Assembly (NCBI GenBank): GCA_910578815.1
Contig: CAJTSE010000001.1
Location: forward strand, 1-64,000
Source: an uncultured Acetatifactor sp.
Lineage (GTDB): Bacteria; Bacillota; Clostridia; Lachnospirales; Lachnospiraceae
Length of the DNA stretch: 64,000 bases
Reading direction: 5' to 3'
Part shown: one piece after another, positions 41,975-51,328 of the stretch
Layout of the letters: the number at the start of each line of letters is the position of its first letter
How positions within the stretch are numbered: position 1 is the first letter of the stretch
Made by a program: the position numbers and the translations under genes
The notes under the pieces: generated by a model
Told to the model about the DNA's origin: nothing
The model's database searches: none
The model's input: the letters and a program-made list of their open reading frames with translations, nothing else

Positions 41975-43903
41975 TTACTGAACGGTACCAACCTTCACAC
42001 TGTATACCTCCCATTTACCGGAAGACTCACACTGCATGGTAGGGCCAAAGGTAGATACATCGCCGCCGCAGACTGTCTCCAGCATCTCATAAGGTATCTG
42101 ACAGACGTTTCCGTTCCATGATGCCCAGCCTTCTCCGCCTTCAATGCCTTCATTATGTCCTACTCTCTTCCAGCCTGCCGCTGACTGATTCATCACCAGC
42201 CACATATCACCGCTCTCAGAGGTATAGCTGATTTCTACTACAGAACCAGGCACCAGAGCATCAATAATCTCCTGAGGCATCTCAAAGCCGTTCTGCCCCC
42301 AGCCGTCACCGCTGCAGGTAAAGCCTTCAAATTCAACGGGATCCCGCATCATCTGGAACTCCTTGGCAGGTCCGACCTTTACGCTGAATACTTCCCACTT
42401 TCCAGAAGACTCACACTGCATGGTAGGGCCAAAGGTAGATACATCGCCGCCGCAGACTGTCTCCAGCATCTCATAAGGTATCTGACAGACGTTTCCGTTC
42501 CATGATGCCCAGCCTTCTCCGCCTTCAATGCCTTCATTATGTCCTACTCTCTTCCAGCCTGCCGCAGATTGATTCATTACCAGCCACATATCTCCGCTCT
42601 CAGAAGCATAACTGATCTCTACTACGGAGCCGGGTACCAGCGCGTCGATGATCTCCTGAGGCATCTCAAAGCCGTTCTGTGCCCAGCCGTCGCCGCTGCA
42701 TGCAAAGCCTTCAAATTCTACGGCTTCACTGCCAAGAGGCGCATAATAAGGAAACGCCTGGCCAACCTTTACGGAAAATACCTCCCAGTCCCCATCAGAC
42801 TCACACTGCATACTGGGGCCAAAGGTGGATACATCGCCGCCGCAGCCGGCCGAAAGCTGCTCATAAGTAATCTGAGCGACAGTTCTGCCGCTGTTGTAGT
42901 AGGATGAGGAATCATCACTGCCGTCCTCCGCAACACCGTCTATGGGACCGCAGCCCACTCTTCTCCAGCCTGCCGCAGACTGGTTCATCACCAGCCACAT
43001 ATTGCCGGAAGTGGAGCTGTATTCAATCTCTACCACAGAACCGGGTACCAGCGCGTCCAGGATCTCCTGCGGCATATCGAAACCAACCTGTGCCCAACCG
43101 CCGCCGGTACATGCAAAGCCCTCGAAGGTCACGGGGTTTGCCAGATATGCCAGATTTACATAATCGGCACCGCCGCTCTCAAACATGGCATTTGCCACGA
43201 AGGCTGCAGAGCTGTCTGCCTTTAACAGATTTCCGGACGCATCCAGAAAACGAATATTGTCGATGTACATAGTAGCATTGCCTGCGCCTGCAGCCACGCC
43301 GTTATCGGTTTTTAACTGTACCACCAGCATATTGCCGGCATCCGCCACAAACTCTTCTCCCGCAGACAGGGTAGCTACCTGCTTCTTGGGATTAACCTTC
43401 TCCAAATAAACGGACCAGTCATCACTTGTTTCCTTCAGATCTTCACCGCTCCAGGCAATCAAGCCGCCTGATACAGCGTTAAAGCTGCCGTCCTCATAGG
43501 ACACACCAATGCTTAATTCCACACTGGCTACCTTTGCCACATCGGCACCCAGCAGGCTGGTAGCGTCGATTGCCACATAAGGGACCTTTCCCGTCAGATT
43601 CTTAACCTGCAGCGCTTTGCTTCCACCGAAGTCCACAATGGACATCTCCACCTCAGCCGCGTCCGCAGGCTTGGAATATGCGGACACGAAGCCCATATTC
43701 CCATCTTCAAAGTCAATGCTCGCTTCCTCTGCCACAGGAGCTTCCGGTGTAGGTTCCGGTGTGCTTTCGGGAACACTCTCCGGTGCGGAATCGCTGGGAA
43801 CGGAATCGGAAGCCGGCGTCTGATCATCGCCGCATGCTGCCATGGACAGTACCATGGTGCCCGCCAGCAGGCAGGCTAATAATTTCTTCTTCAACTTTTT
43901 CAT
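41975..43903 (-). CDS. Surface lipoprotein with three tandem carbohydrate-binding-like repeats
   Basis: 642 residues. Lipobox MAAC (Cys 24), then a Pro/Ser/Glu spacer. Residues about 60-225 form a CBM-like beta domain (ASIDFEDGNMGFVSAYS, TMYIDNIRFLDASG). Three repeats of about 128 residues follow, each with FEGFACxGxGWAQ, QEIIDALVPGSVVEI, MWLVMNQSAAGWKRVG and CGGDVSTFGPTMQCES. No catalytic residues are seen. Repeats 2 and 3 are nearly identical even in DNA. Placed between a permease pair and its binding protein, it probably captures mannan at the cell surface (inference); I cannot name the CBM family. Confidence 0.8.
   Translation of the reverse strand: MKKLKKKLLACLLAGTMVLSMAACGDDQTPASDSVPSDSAPESVPESTPEPTPEAPVAEEASIDFEDGNMGFVSAYSKPADAAEVEMSIVDFGGSKALQVKNLTGKVPYVAIDATSLLGADVAKVASVELSIGVSYEDGSFNAVSGGLIAWSGEDLKETSDDWSVYLEKVNPKKQVATLSAGEEFVADAGNMLVVQLKTDNGVAAGAGNATMYIDNIRFLDASGNLLKADSSAAFVANAMFESGGADYVNLAYLANPVTFEGFACTGGGWAQVGFDMPQEILDALVPGSVVEIEYSSTSGNMWLVMNQSAAGWRRVGCGPIDGVAEDGSDDSSSYYNSGRTVAQITYEQLSAGCGGDVSTFGPSMQCESDGDWEVFSVKVGQAFPYYAPLGSEAVEFEGFACSGDGWAQNGFEMPQEIIDALVPGSVVEISYASESGDMWLVMNQSAAGWKRVGHNEGIEGGEGWASWNGNVCQIPYEMLETVCGGDVSTFGPTMQCESSGKWEVFSVKVGPAKEFQMMRDPVEFEGFTCSGDGWGQNGFEMPQEIIDALVPGSVVEISYTSESGDMWLVMNQSAAGWKRVGHNEGIEGGEGWASWNGNVCQIPYEMLETVCGGDVSTFGPTMQCESSGKWEVYSVKVGTVQ
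42021..42565. repeat. Recent tandem duplication within the CBM-like lipoprotein gene
   Basis: The segments 42021-42181 and 42405-42565 are identical over 161 bp, 384 bp (128 codons) apart, while flanking parts of the same repeats differ. This implies recent duplication or gene conversion. Confidence 0.9.
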
Positions 43904-43945
43904 TCCTCCTTTTTAAGTGTAAGTTGATGGTTTGAGCTGGAGCCG

Positions 43946-44938
43946 TTATCCTACGATACCGCTTCTCTCCACGCCCTCTATAAAGTATTTCTGCAGGAAG
44001 ATGTAAATCAGTACGATAGGCAGCAGCACCAGGATAATGCCTGCGTCTAAATAAAGCTCTTGGATCGTCACAGATAATATCTTATCCTGATTGGCAATCA
44101 CCGACTGCAGTGTCGCTATCTTTTTACTGATCACTATGTCATCGCTGATCAGAAATAACTTTGCATAAAAAGTATCGTTAAACTGCCACACAATGGAGAA
44201 CACCGCCACCGTGATAACAGAAGGCATTGCGTTTCTTAACATAATTCTGAAATAGGTGTACCATACCCCCGCACCGTCCACTAATGCCGCTTCCTCGATT
44301 TCCTTGGGCAGCCCGCGGAAGAACTGATTGAAAATATAAATATACAGTCCGGAACGTACGCCGCAGCCAAGCAGGGTCATAATATACATGGGCACAGGCG
44401 TACCCATCAGGTTAATGGTCGATCCCGTAATCAACTCAATCAATCCCAGGGGATTAAATTCTCTAAAGGACAAATACAAAGGAAGCATAATGGTGTGGGA
44501 GGGAATGATAATCATTACTACCACACAGCCAAACAAAAGCTTCTTAAACGGAAAATCAAATCTTGCAAACCCATACCCTACCATGGAACAGACCAAAAGC
44601 TGCAGCAGGGTCAGGCTCAGCGTATAGATCAGATCTCTGGCCATGGTGGGCAGATATTCAAGCCGCAGGGATGCCAGGGAATATCTCTCCAGCGTAGGAT
44701 TCTTTGGCAATATGAATACCATGGGATCTACGGCATCCGTGTTGGAAGAAAAGGAATTTACCAAAATGCCGATCACAGGGGAAAGGATCACATAGCTTAC
44801 GCCGATCAGAATTGCAGCCTTTACGATTATCAGGGCAATCTTCTTTATATCATTGCCCAGACTTTTACGCTGGTCCGGATTTTGAGCGGAGGCCTTTAAT
44901 TTTCTGTATAAATGATTTTGTGACAATGTTTTCTGCAT
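43946..44938 (-). CDS. Carbohydrate ABC transporter permease, MalG type
   Basis: 330 residues, six transmembrane helices. The EAA loop EIEEAALVDGAGVWYTYFRI (about residues 216-235) contacts the ATPase. The N-terminal cytoplasmic part is long (about 35 residues). Starts after AGGAAAGGAAA, 17 nt after the MalF-type permease. Pairs with it and probably with the binding protein at 40279-41877. No ATPase gene is in the locus, so an MsmK/UgpC-like shared ATPase is expected elsewhere. Confidence 0.93.
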   Translation of the reverse strand: MQKTLSQNHLYRKLKASAQNPDQRKSLGNDIKKIALIIVKAAILIGVSYVILSPVIGILVNSFSSNTDAVDPMVFILPKNPTLERYSLASLRLEYLPTMARDLIYTLSLTLLQLLVCSMVGYGFARFDFPFKKLLFGCVVVMIIIPSHTIMLPLYLSFREFNPLGLIELITGSTINLMGTPVPMYIMTLLGCGVRSGLYIYIFNQFFRGLPKEIEEAALVDGAGVWYTYFRIMLRNAMPSVITVAVFSIVWQFNDTFYAKLFLISDDIVISKKIATLQSVIANQDKILSVTIQELYLDAGIILVLLPIVLIYIFLQKYFIEGVERSGIVG

Positions 44939-44955
44939 TTTCCTTTCCTCCTTTC

Positions 44956-45888
44956 CTAGTTATAATAGAACGCACGCTTCTGTATGAAACCGCAGATCAA
45001 TACCAGAATCACACAAGTGACCACCGTGGACACCAGGCTGAACACCGAGCCCAGGCCATAATTAAACTGCTCTAAAGTAGTCTTATATGCCAAATCCACT
45101 ACGCCGCTCTCCGTAAAGCTGTCCACAATGGTGTAAACCACATTGGTAATGATGTGAGGCATCACCATGGGAAAGGTAACCTTCCAGAAAGTCTCATAGC
45201 CCGTAGCGCCTTCGATCTTTGCCACCTCGTACATGGAACCCGGAATAGACTGCAGCGCTGCAATAAAGATAATGATCTGTACACCGCTGGCGGCAATAAT
45301 GTCATTGATCCGTGCCACCGCCTGCACAATGTATTCCAATATGGAAGCCGGCAGACCCAGATTCATAAACATACCAATCAAATAATCCACATCAAAGGCC
45401 AGTGTAGTACCGGCCGTGGCCGCCGCATCCGCCGCCTGAGAGGAAATACCGCCGTTCATCATCTGCATGCTCAGTTCCATGGCATCCGTAATTGCTCCGG
45501 AGCTTAAAATAATGGGCAGGAAGAAGATTGCTCTTACCAATGTCCTGCCGGGGAACTTCTTGTTCAGCAGCATAGCCATAAACAGACTGAAAAAAGTAAT
45601 CAACGGCACGTCGATCAGCATATCCATGACGGATCTTGTCAGCTCCTGTTTAAAGCTGGGATGTACCATAAAGGCATAACGGAAATTTTCAATCCCCACA
45701 AAATCCAGCTTGTAGCCTCCGTTAATGGCATCTATGGTCATAGTGTTAAAAGCAAATTGTCCCGTCATAAACAGACTTCTTACATAGAAAATAAGGAACC
45801 CCGCCAGCCATGGCAGGATAAAGAGCCATCCCATCATGCTGCGCTTTTGGAGAAGAGTCATTTTTTTCTTTTTTCCCTTTTTCTGCAT
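44956..45888 (-). CDS. Carbohydrate ABC transporter permease, MalF type
   Basis: 310 residues, six transmembrane helices, first at about 17-35 after a lysine-rich start. EAA loop SMYEVAKIEGATGYETFWKV at about residues 218-237. The start codon directly abuts the stop of the DUF5696 gene, so translation is coupled and the three proteins probably form one unit. Confidence 0.93.
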   Translation of the reverse strand: MQKKGKKKKMTLLQKRSMMGWLFILPWLAGFLIFYVRSLFMTGQFAFNTMTIDAINGGYKLDFVGIENFRYAFMVHPSFKQELTRSVMDMLIDVPLITFFSLFMAMLLNKKFPGRTLVRAIFFLPIILSSGAITDAMELSMQMMNGGISSQAADAAATAGTTLAFDVDYLIGMFMNLGLPASILEYIVQAVARINDIIAASGVQIIIFIAALQSIPGSMYEVAKIEGATGYETFWKVTFPMVMPHIITNVVYTIVDSFTESGVVDLAYKTTLEQFNYGLGSVFSLVSTVVTCVILVLICGFIQKRAFYYN

Positions 45889-48264
45889 TTACATCCCCTC
45901 CATTTTGTAGGACATGGCAGGTATCTCCATGCCGTCTGCATCTAAAGCCTCGTCGCCGTAATTGATGTAAATGATCACGCCGTTGTCGTAGGTAATTTTT
46001 CTAACGCCGTTATCAAAAATCTCATGCCCGGTCATTTTGGCTCCGGACACATGTTTCAGTGCCCCGTTCACCTGTCCGTAGATGTCTGCCGCTTCATTCT
46101 TCCATACGTCAAAGGTGGTGGCATAATAACGGTTTAAGCCGGTATCCTTCATCCTGCTGGATTCCTCCCAGGTAAATACATAATGAGGGGAAGCTCCCGA
46201 CTCTATCATTTTCAGAACGATGCCGGTCATATCCTCTTCGTCCTGGAAATTCAACAGGTCCGTGGAATAAGAAATGCAGCCATGGATTACCATTTCGTAC
46301 AAAGGAATGCTCTCATCCACAATCTGGTACTTGTTGGAATCAATGGACACGTTGATAATGTCCGTGCTGTAGGGGAAGCTATAGGCATTGGCATTGTTTG
46401 TCATCAGCTTCTTTCCCGTGCCTTCCAGCACTTCAAACTGAGCCTGCAGCACATCCAGCGCCTCTTCCCGGTTGATAATTTCCGTCCGCTTCTTGTCGGA
46501 GGTCAGCACATTTCCCAGATCCCGCAGGGAAACACCGTAGAGCGGATACTTTTCTATCTTTTTTGCAAAACCACCCACATATCTGGGCAGGTACTTCGGT
46601 GAAAGCAGATCGTACTTGGTTTCCATGTAATCCAGGGACGAGGTATTCCTTAAATTGACGGGATTTACCTGTCCGAAGGAAGCTACAAAGCCTGCGCCGT
46701 AGTACCGGGCCCCCTCTGCGTTATAATTAAAATCATCATCCGCAAAAGTCACCTGCTGGAATGCCACATCAGCGTAAAGCTTGCCTCCCAAGGCGTTCAT
46801 AGCCTCGTTTAAATCCTTTAAGCCAGATTTGCCTCCCAGCTTTCCCATGACCTTCACCTTGTCTGCTACATCATGGTAATAGCCGCCGTTAAACCAGCCC
46901 TGCAGATTCATGACCTGATTTTGAATTCCCGCCTGAGACAGAGCCTTTGCCATTTCCTCCGCCTGATCAAAATCCGTCATCACAAAGGTATGCAGATACT
47001 GTACCCCCAGGAAATGAGCAGTCTCCTTTACGCCGGCAATCACGTCGTAGTAAAAGGGAATATCTCCCGCCGCAGCGGACATAGGAGTAAGTTTTCCTTC
47101 TGCAATCAGGCGCTCTCTGTAATAATTGGCCAATCCCGCATAACCTTTATACTCTTCGCCTAAAAAGCTGTAGCTCACCTGCATATTGATGTCGTAAAGA
47201 TCCGGCTCCATGACAAATACATCCGTAGTGGAATTACCAAACATCCGCAGGTTATCAATATTTCTTAAAACAAAGGTAGGATAAGCAAAATTGTAATCGT
47301 TATAGCTTCCGGATACTCCTGCCGTCACCACAGAGGTAGTGGCACCGTCTTCCAATGTCACCAGCAGACTTCTGTCCTGCCTGCAGATCCCGAATATTGG
47401 CAGCTTGGCACTGTAGGTATTCTCGATAGTGGTATAATTGGCCGTCATCGGATCAATATCGTAAATATACTGGTTGTAATTGGCTGCTGAGGTCTTGCCG
47501 TTGTTGAAACGGATCAGGGAGCCGGAACCGTTGGGCACCACCAGGTAGCCGTCCTCCGTATTGTGAGCAGCCCCCATGTAACGCAGCAGCTGAACACGGT
47601 AGATATAACCGCCGCCATATTCCCTGATGCCCTTTACCGGTACGGAAACCTCCAGCTTATCGCCATTTAAACGATATTCCAGCGGAATTTCAAAGTGGAT
47701 CTGTCCCTCTGTCAGATCACCTACCTGATAAATATATCGAATGCCTCCCTCAATGCCTTCCGCCGAAAGCTGCCCTTTTGCCACGGACTGGCTGTAGGAA
47801 TCCATATTGCTGGACTTTACATCAGCGTTATAATACTGCAGAATAAACTGTGACTTTAAATAGTTAAGATTGGCCTTATTTGCCACGCTGTCCTCGTCTG
47901 CATTTAAAGGATTGGCGTAGGTGATGCTGCCGTCACGTTTGTCGTATACTGCTATATTTGCCGTAGCCGTGTCAGTATAGAGCTTTAAGACATCGCTCTC
48001 ACTCACCAGTACAAAGCCCGGCACATCACTGGTGCTTTCCGCCTTTGGCGAAAAGGGGCTGCCCGTCTCATAATCGTAGCCGTTTAGGTAATCCTTATAC
48101 TTGTCATACCATGTATAATGGATGAAATAATAAAGCAGATAAACCGCCACCAGCAAAACCGCCAGACCTAAGAGACTAAGCACTGCCTTTTTTTTCAGGC
48201 TCATGGACCTTTTCATGAGCCTTCTCATGGGCTTTTTGATTTTCTTTTCCTTGGAAGATTTCAT
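45889..48264 (-). CDS. DUF5696 membrane-anchored extracellular protein
   Basis: 791 residues. One N-terminal transmembrane helix (about 28-50; AVLSLLGLAVLLVAVYLLYYF) anchors a large extracellular region. DUF5696 marks include a beta-rich N-terminal half (DGYLVVPNGSGSLIRFNNG) and a TIM-barrel-like C-terminal half (FYYDVIAGVKETAHFLG, YADVAFQQVTFADDDFNYN, ending NGVIIYINYGD). The fold of the latter resembles glycoside hydrolases, but I cannot identify catalytic residues. Such proteins recur next to YIP1, NHL and MalFG genes in Lachnospiraceae; the function is unknown. RBS TAAGGAGGCGGGAGC is strong. Confidence 0.85.
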   Translation of the reverse strand: MKSSKEKKIKKPMRRLMKRSMSLKKKAVLSLLGLAVLLVAVYLLYYFIHYTWYDKYKDYLNGYDYETGSPFSPKAESTSDVPGFVLVSESDVLKLYTDTATANIAVYDKRDGSITYANPLNADEDSVANKANLNYLKSQFILQYYNADVKSSNMDSYSQSVAKGQLSAEGIEGGIRYIYQVGDLTEGQIHFEIPLEYRLNGDKLEVSVPVKGIREYGGGYIYRVQLLRYMGAAHNTEDGYLVVPNGSGSLIRFNNGKTSAANYNQYIYDIDPMTANYTTIENTYSAKLPIFGICRQDRSLLVTLEDGATTSVVTAGVSGSYNDYNFAYPTFVLRNIDNLRMFGNSTTDVFVMEPDLYDINMQVSYSFLGEEYKGYAGLANYYRERLIAEGKLTPMSAAAGDIPFYYDVIAGVKETAHFLGVQYLHTFVMTDFDQAEEMAKALSQAGIQNQVMNLQGWFNGGYYHDVADKVKVMGKLGGKSGLKDLNEAMNALGGKLYADVAFQQVTFADDDFNYNAEGARYYGAGFVASFGQVNPVNLRNTSSLDYMETKYDLLSPKYLPRYVGGFAKKIEKYPLYGVSLRDLGNVLTSDKKRTEIINREEALDVLQAQFEVLEGTGKKLMTNNANAYSFPYSTDIINVSIDSNKYQIVDESIPLYEMVIHGCISYSTDLLNFQDEEDMTGIVLKMIESGASPHYVFTWEESSRMKDTGLNRYYATTFDVWKNEAADIYGQVNGALKHVSGAKMTGHEIFDNGVRKITYDNGVIIYINYGDEALDADGMEIPAMSYKMEGM

Positions 48265-48276
48265 GCTCCCGCCTCC

Positions 48277-48909
48277 TTAAGTCCTAAAAATAATTTCCGT
48301 GTAAACGCTTCTGAAAAAATTCACCACCATGCCTAAAAGATTGCTCAGCAGAAGCAGTAAAAAGATAATAATGAATAGGGCAACCAGGGTCAGGAACAGC
48401 GTGACCAGCGTCTTTCCCAGGGTGTAATTATGCACCTGCATAATACCCACCAGTATCATAATCAACCCGTAGGCAATGCCCACGCCAAGGATCATTACAT
48501 AAAAGGCCTGTTCGTCATCCGCCACAAACTGACTCACCAGCGTTCCCAAAAGCATCATAATCGTTATGGGAACCGTGCCGTATCCCACGGCAATGGCAAT
48601 GTCCTTCATTCTTCCCTCTCCGTTCATCAGGCAGGTGATAGACCAGTTGCTGACACAAAGCAGCAGATAAGCGGACAAAACTCCCAGCAGCTCGAAAAGG
48701 CTGTCAACAACTCTCGGATCCACATCATTTACCACAAAAGAGGCCATCAATCGGTTGACGGAAAAGCTGAAGGAAAACAAGACCACCATCAATATGGCGA
48801 TGGGTACGCTTCCCCTTTCCTGATGACGGATCCAATAATATCCGTCCATGGGGTGGGTAATGGTGTAAAACATATACTTCCACTTTTCTTTTGAAAAATA
48901 TTTACCCAT
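48277..48909 (-). CDS. YIP1 family membrane protein
   Basis: 210 residues, about five transmembrane helices (SVPIAILMVVLFSFSFSVN; LGVLSAYLLLCVSNWSI; ITIMMLLGTLVSQF; VGIAYGLIMILVGIMQ; LFLTLVALFIIIFLLLLL). Yip1-domain pattern with the YGTVPI motif. Function in bacteria is unknown. Start MGKYFSK has GGAGGTG upstream and overlaps the end of the NHL gene by 8 nt, which argues for stoichiometric expression with it. Confidence 0.82.
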   Translation of the reverse strand: MGKYFSKEKWKYMFYTITHPMDGYYWIRHQERGSVPIAILMVVLFSFSFSVNRLMASFVVNDVDPRVVDSLFELLGVLSAYLLLCVSNWSITCLMNGEGRMKDIAIAVGYGTVPITIMMLLGTLVSQFVADDEQAFYVMILGVGIAYGLIMILVGIMQVHNYTLGKTLVTLFLTLVALFIIIFLLLLLSNLLGMVVNFFRSVYTEIIFRT

Positions 48910-50395
48910 TTGCCACACCTCCTTTTTTCACCTTTTTCTTTTTTATCTGCTGATAGACAAACCAGGCAGCAAGCAGGATGGCGATACCAGTCAGCAGATA
49001 GCTGATATTGGCTGTCAGCAGATTGTTTCTGTAGCGCCGGAAGGCCACGGAATAATGATCCCGATTCATTCCCAACTCCAGGTACTTCATGGCCTGCTCA
49101 TAATCACCAGCCGTAAGGTATGCTTTTCCGATACCGGTATTAGCCAGCTCGTTGTTTTCGTCCAGCTCCAGCACCCTCTCCCAAAGAGTCACCGCCGAGG
49201 CCTCGTCGCCGTCGTAGCGCAGACTTACCGCCTCGTTGATCAGCCTGCCATATTCCGTCACTTCAAAGCAGGAAATATCTCCTCTGGTAGCATCCAAAAC
49301 CACAATCCGATTTCCGATGTCCTCCACTGCCACCGGCAGGGCGAAGGTTCCCTCCTGGCTTCCCAGGCCGCCAAAGATATAGAGCAGATTGCCTTCGTGG
49401 TCATAGGTGAAAATACGTCCCCTCTTTCTGTCCAGACAGGAATAAATACCGTTGCCTCTGTAAACCACGTCCGTAAACTGAGAAGGTCCCGCATACTCAG
49501 TGGTGCCGCTGATCCAAAGATCGCCACCCACATTGGCGTTCTCACCCTTTTTGATAACGTCCTCACCTCTGGGATTTAAGCGCCGTACCCCCTGTTCCCC
49601 GTTGGGGTCGATATTGGAGGCATATACAAAGCCGTCCGGATCAATGTCGATGCCAGTAAACTCCGTGGGAATAAACAAGACCTGTTTTGCTCTCTCTTCT
49701 TTGGAAGCCAGCCTTGCCCAGAATTTTTCCCAGGCGCTGATCTCAACTTCAATGGTGCCAAAGAAGGTAGAAAAGTTTCCGTTACTCTCAAATACCATGA
49801 TTCCTTCAAACATGTTCTGCGCAATCACATAAACTCTGTCCGCATAATCAACGGCAACCTTCAGGGGTACAAATACGTAATTGTCCTCCAGGCTTTCCGA
49901 CTGCGGATTGGACACAATTTTGACCAGCTTCCCCTCCTGATCCAAAACCACAATTCGGTTGTTCTGGGAATCCGCAATATAAATCTCGTTCTTTTCGGAT
50001 ACAAATACACCATAGGGCTGTTTAAAGCTGTCCTCCGTCCCGTTGTTGTCAAAGACGGTAAGCACGTTCAGCACCTGATTCATCCTCTCGTCCAGCACCA
50101 CAATCCGGTTATTACCGGTATCCGCCACATAGATCCTGCCGTCATCCGCCTGACATAAATCCTGAGGTGTAACAAAGTTTCCAAGAGGCTCCCCGTTATA
50201 GGTAAAGGCACTGCCCCGGATAGTAGTATCGGGCACATAAGCTGCGGGGGTAAAATGAATGTACTCTCTGTAATCGTAGTTATAAGTGTCGTAGGGGATG
50301 GATGTCGCATGTACCTCCCCTGCCGTTATGCCCGCAAGCAGCAAGGAAGCCAGACAGAGGGACGCGGCCCGTTTCAATCTCTGGAATTTTTTCAT
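48902..50395 (-). CDS. Secreted NHL-repeat protein with TPR and C-terminal membrane anchor
   Basis: 497 residues. Signal peptide (cleavage near EVHA, about 30), then about six NHL propeller blades (DGRIYVADTGNNRIVVLD, KNEIYIADSQNNRIVVLD, DGFVYASNIDP, IYSCLDRKRGRIFTYD), a TPR-like segment (AVTLWERVLELDENNELA, AGDYEQAMKYLELGMNRD) and one transmembrane helix near the end with a lysine-rich tail. Probably displayed outside and anchored by the last helix. A propeller of this kind could be a scaffold or glycan-binding part of the importer (inference). Confidence 0.85.
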   Translation of the reverse strand: MKKFQRLKRAASLCLASLLLAGITAGEVHATSIPYDTYNYDYREYIHFTPAAYVPDTTIRGSAFTYNGEPLGNFVTPQDLCQADDGRIYVADTGNNRIVVLDERMNQVLNVLTVFDNNGTEDSFKQPYGVFVSEKNEIYIADSQNNRIVVLDQEGKLVKIVSNPQSESLEDNYVFVPLKVAVDYADRVYVIAQNMFEGIMVFESNGNFSTFFGTIEVEISAWEKFWARLASKEERAKQVLFIPTEFTGIDIDPDGFVYASNIDPNGEQGVRRLNPRGEDVIKKGENANVGGDLWISGTTEYAGPSQFTDVVYRGNGIYSCLDRKRGRIFTYDHEGNLLYIFGGLGSQEGTFALPVAVEDIGNRIVVLDATRGDISCFEVTEYGRLINEAVSLRYDGDEASAVTLWERVLELDENNELANTGIGKAYLTAGDYEQAMKYLELGMNRDHYSVAFRRYRNNLLTANISYLLTGIAILLAAWFVYQQIKKKKVKKGGVANG

Positions 50396-50449
50396 CTAAA
50401 TTTACCATGCCTTTCTGCAACCTGTTATTTTCATCATTGATAGGAAGCC

Positions 50450-51328
50450 TTAGTCCTTCATACCTGATGAAGTCATGGTCTCCAATACGTTCTTCTGGCA
50501 AATCAGGAAGAAAGTAATAGGTACCGCCGCAATGATAAAGGTTACTGCCGCTGCCGCACCGGCTCTTGCCATACCGCCTGCAGACACCTGCTGTAATGCG
50601 TACTGCAGAGGTTTTAAATCCTCATCCCGCAGGAAGGTGCTTCCGGTGTTCCCCCACATCTGCTGAAACTGGAAAATAGCCAAAGTCAGCCATGCAGGTT
50701 TTACATTCGGCATCACAATATTCCAGAATATCTTCCACTCACTGGCCCCGTCCAGTCTGGCCGATTCCATCAGCGAATCAGGCAGCTGCTCCATAAATTG
50801 TTTCATCAGGTAGAGCCCCATACCAAAGGAGCAGGCCGGCAGAATCAGGGCAAGGTAAGTATTATTGATATGCAGCCAGGAAATAATCATATACTGGGGA
50901 GTCTGTGTTACCGTCCAGGAAAACATCATCGAAAGCACTACCATGCTGAAGAGGATGTTTTTGCCGGGAAATCTGTGCTTTGCCAGCGGGTATGCCGCCA
51001 GAGAAGCAACAATTACATGCCCCACCATGCCGCCTCCGGTAATAATAATCGTGTTTAATATGTACCGGGAGAAAGGCACCCAGGAATCGCTCATCAGCGT
51101 AAACAAATCGGAGAAGTTTTCCAGGGTAGGGTTTCTTACAAAGATCTTGGGCGGAAATTGATATAATTCATCCAAAGGCTTTAAGCAGTTGTTAATGACC
51201 ATTACCAGAGGAAGGATCATGGCCAGACCGCAGATAAACATCAACACAAACAATAGGGTGTTGCCCGCCATGGAACGGTTCAGCCGTTTTTCCTTTGGCT
51301 TGAAAAATCTTATTTTCTTATTTTTCAT
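50450..51328 (-). CDS. Carbohydrate ABC transporter permease, MalG type (second set)
   Basis: 292 residues, six transmembrane helices; EAA loop DSLMESARLDGASEWKIFWN at about residues 180-199. The start overlaps the stop of the MalF-type partner by one base (TAATG). Belongs with the 1000-residue binding protein upstream. Distinct from the permease at 43946-44938, so the locus encodes two importers. Confidence 0.93.
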   Translation of the reverse strand: MKNKKIRFFKPKEKRLNRSMAGNTLLFVLMFICGLAMILPLVMVINNCLKPLDELYQFPPKIFVRNPTLENFSDLFTLMSDSWVPFSRYILNTIIITGGGMVGHVIVASLAAYPLAKHRFPGKNILFSMVVLSMMFSWTVTQTPQYMIISWLHINNTYLALILPACSFGMGLYLMKQFMEQLPDSLMESARLDGASEWKIFWNIVMPNVKPAWLTLAIFQFQQMWGNTGSTFLRDEDLKPLQYALQQVSAGGMARAGAAAAVTFIIAAVPITFFLICQKNVLETMTSSGMKD

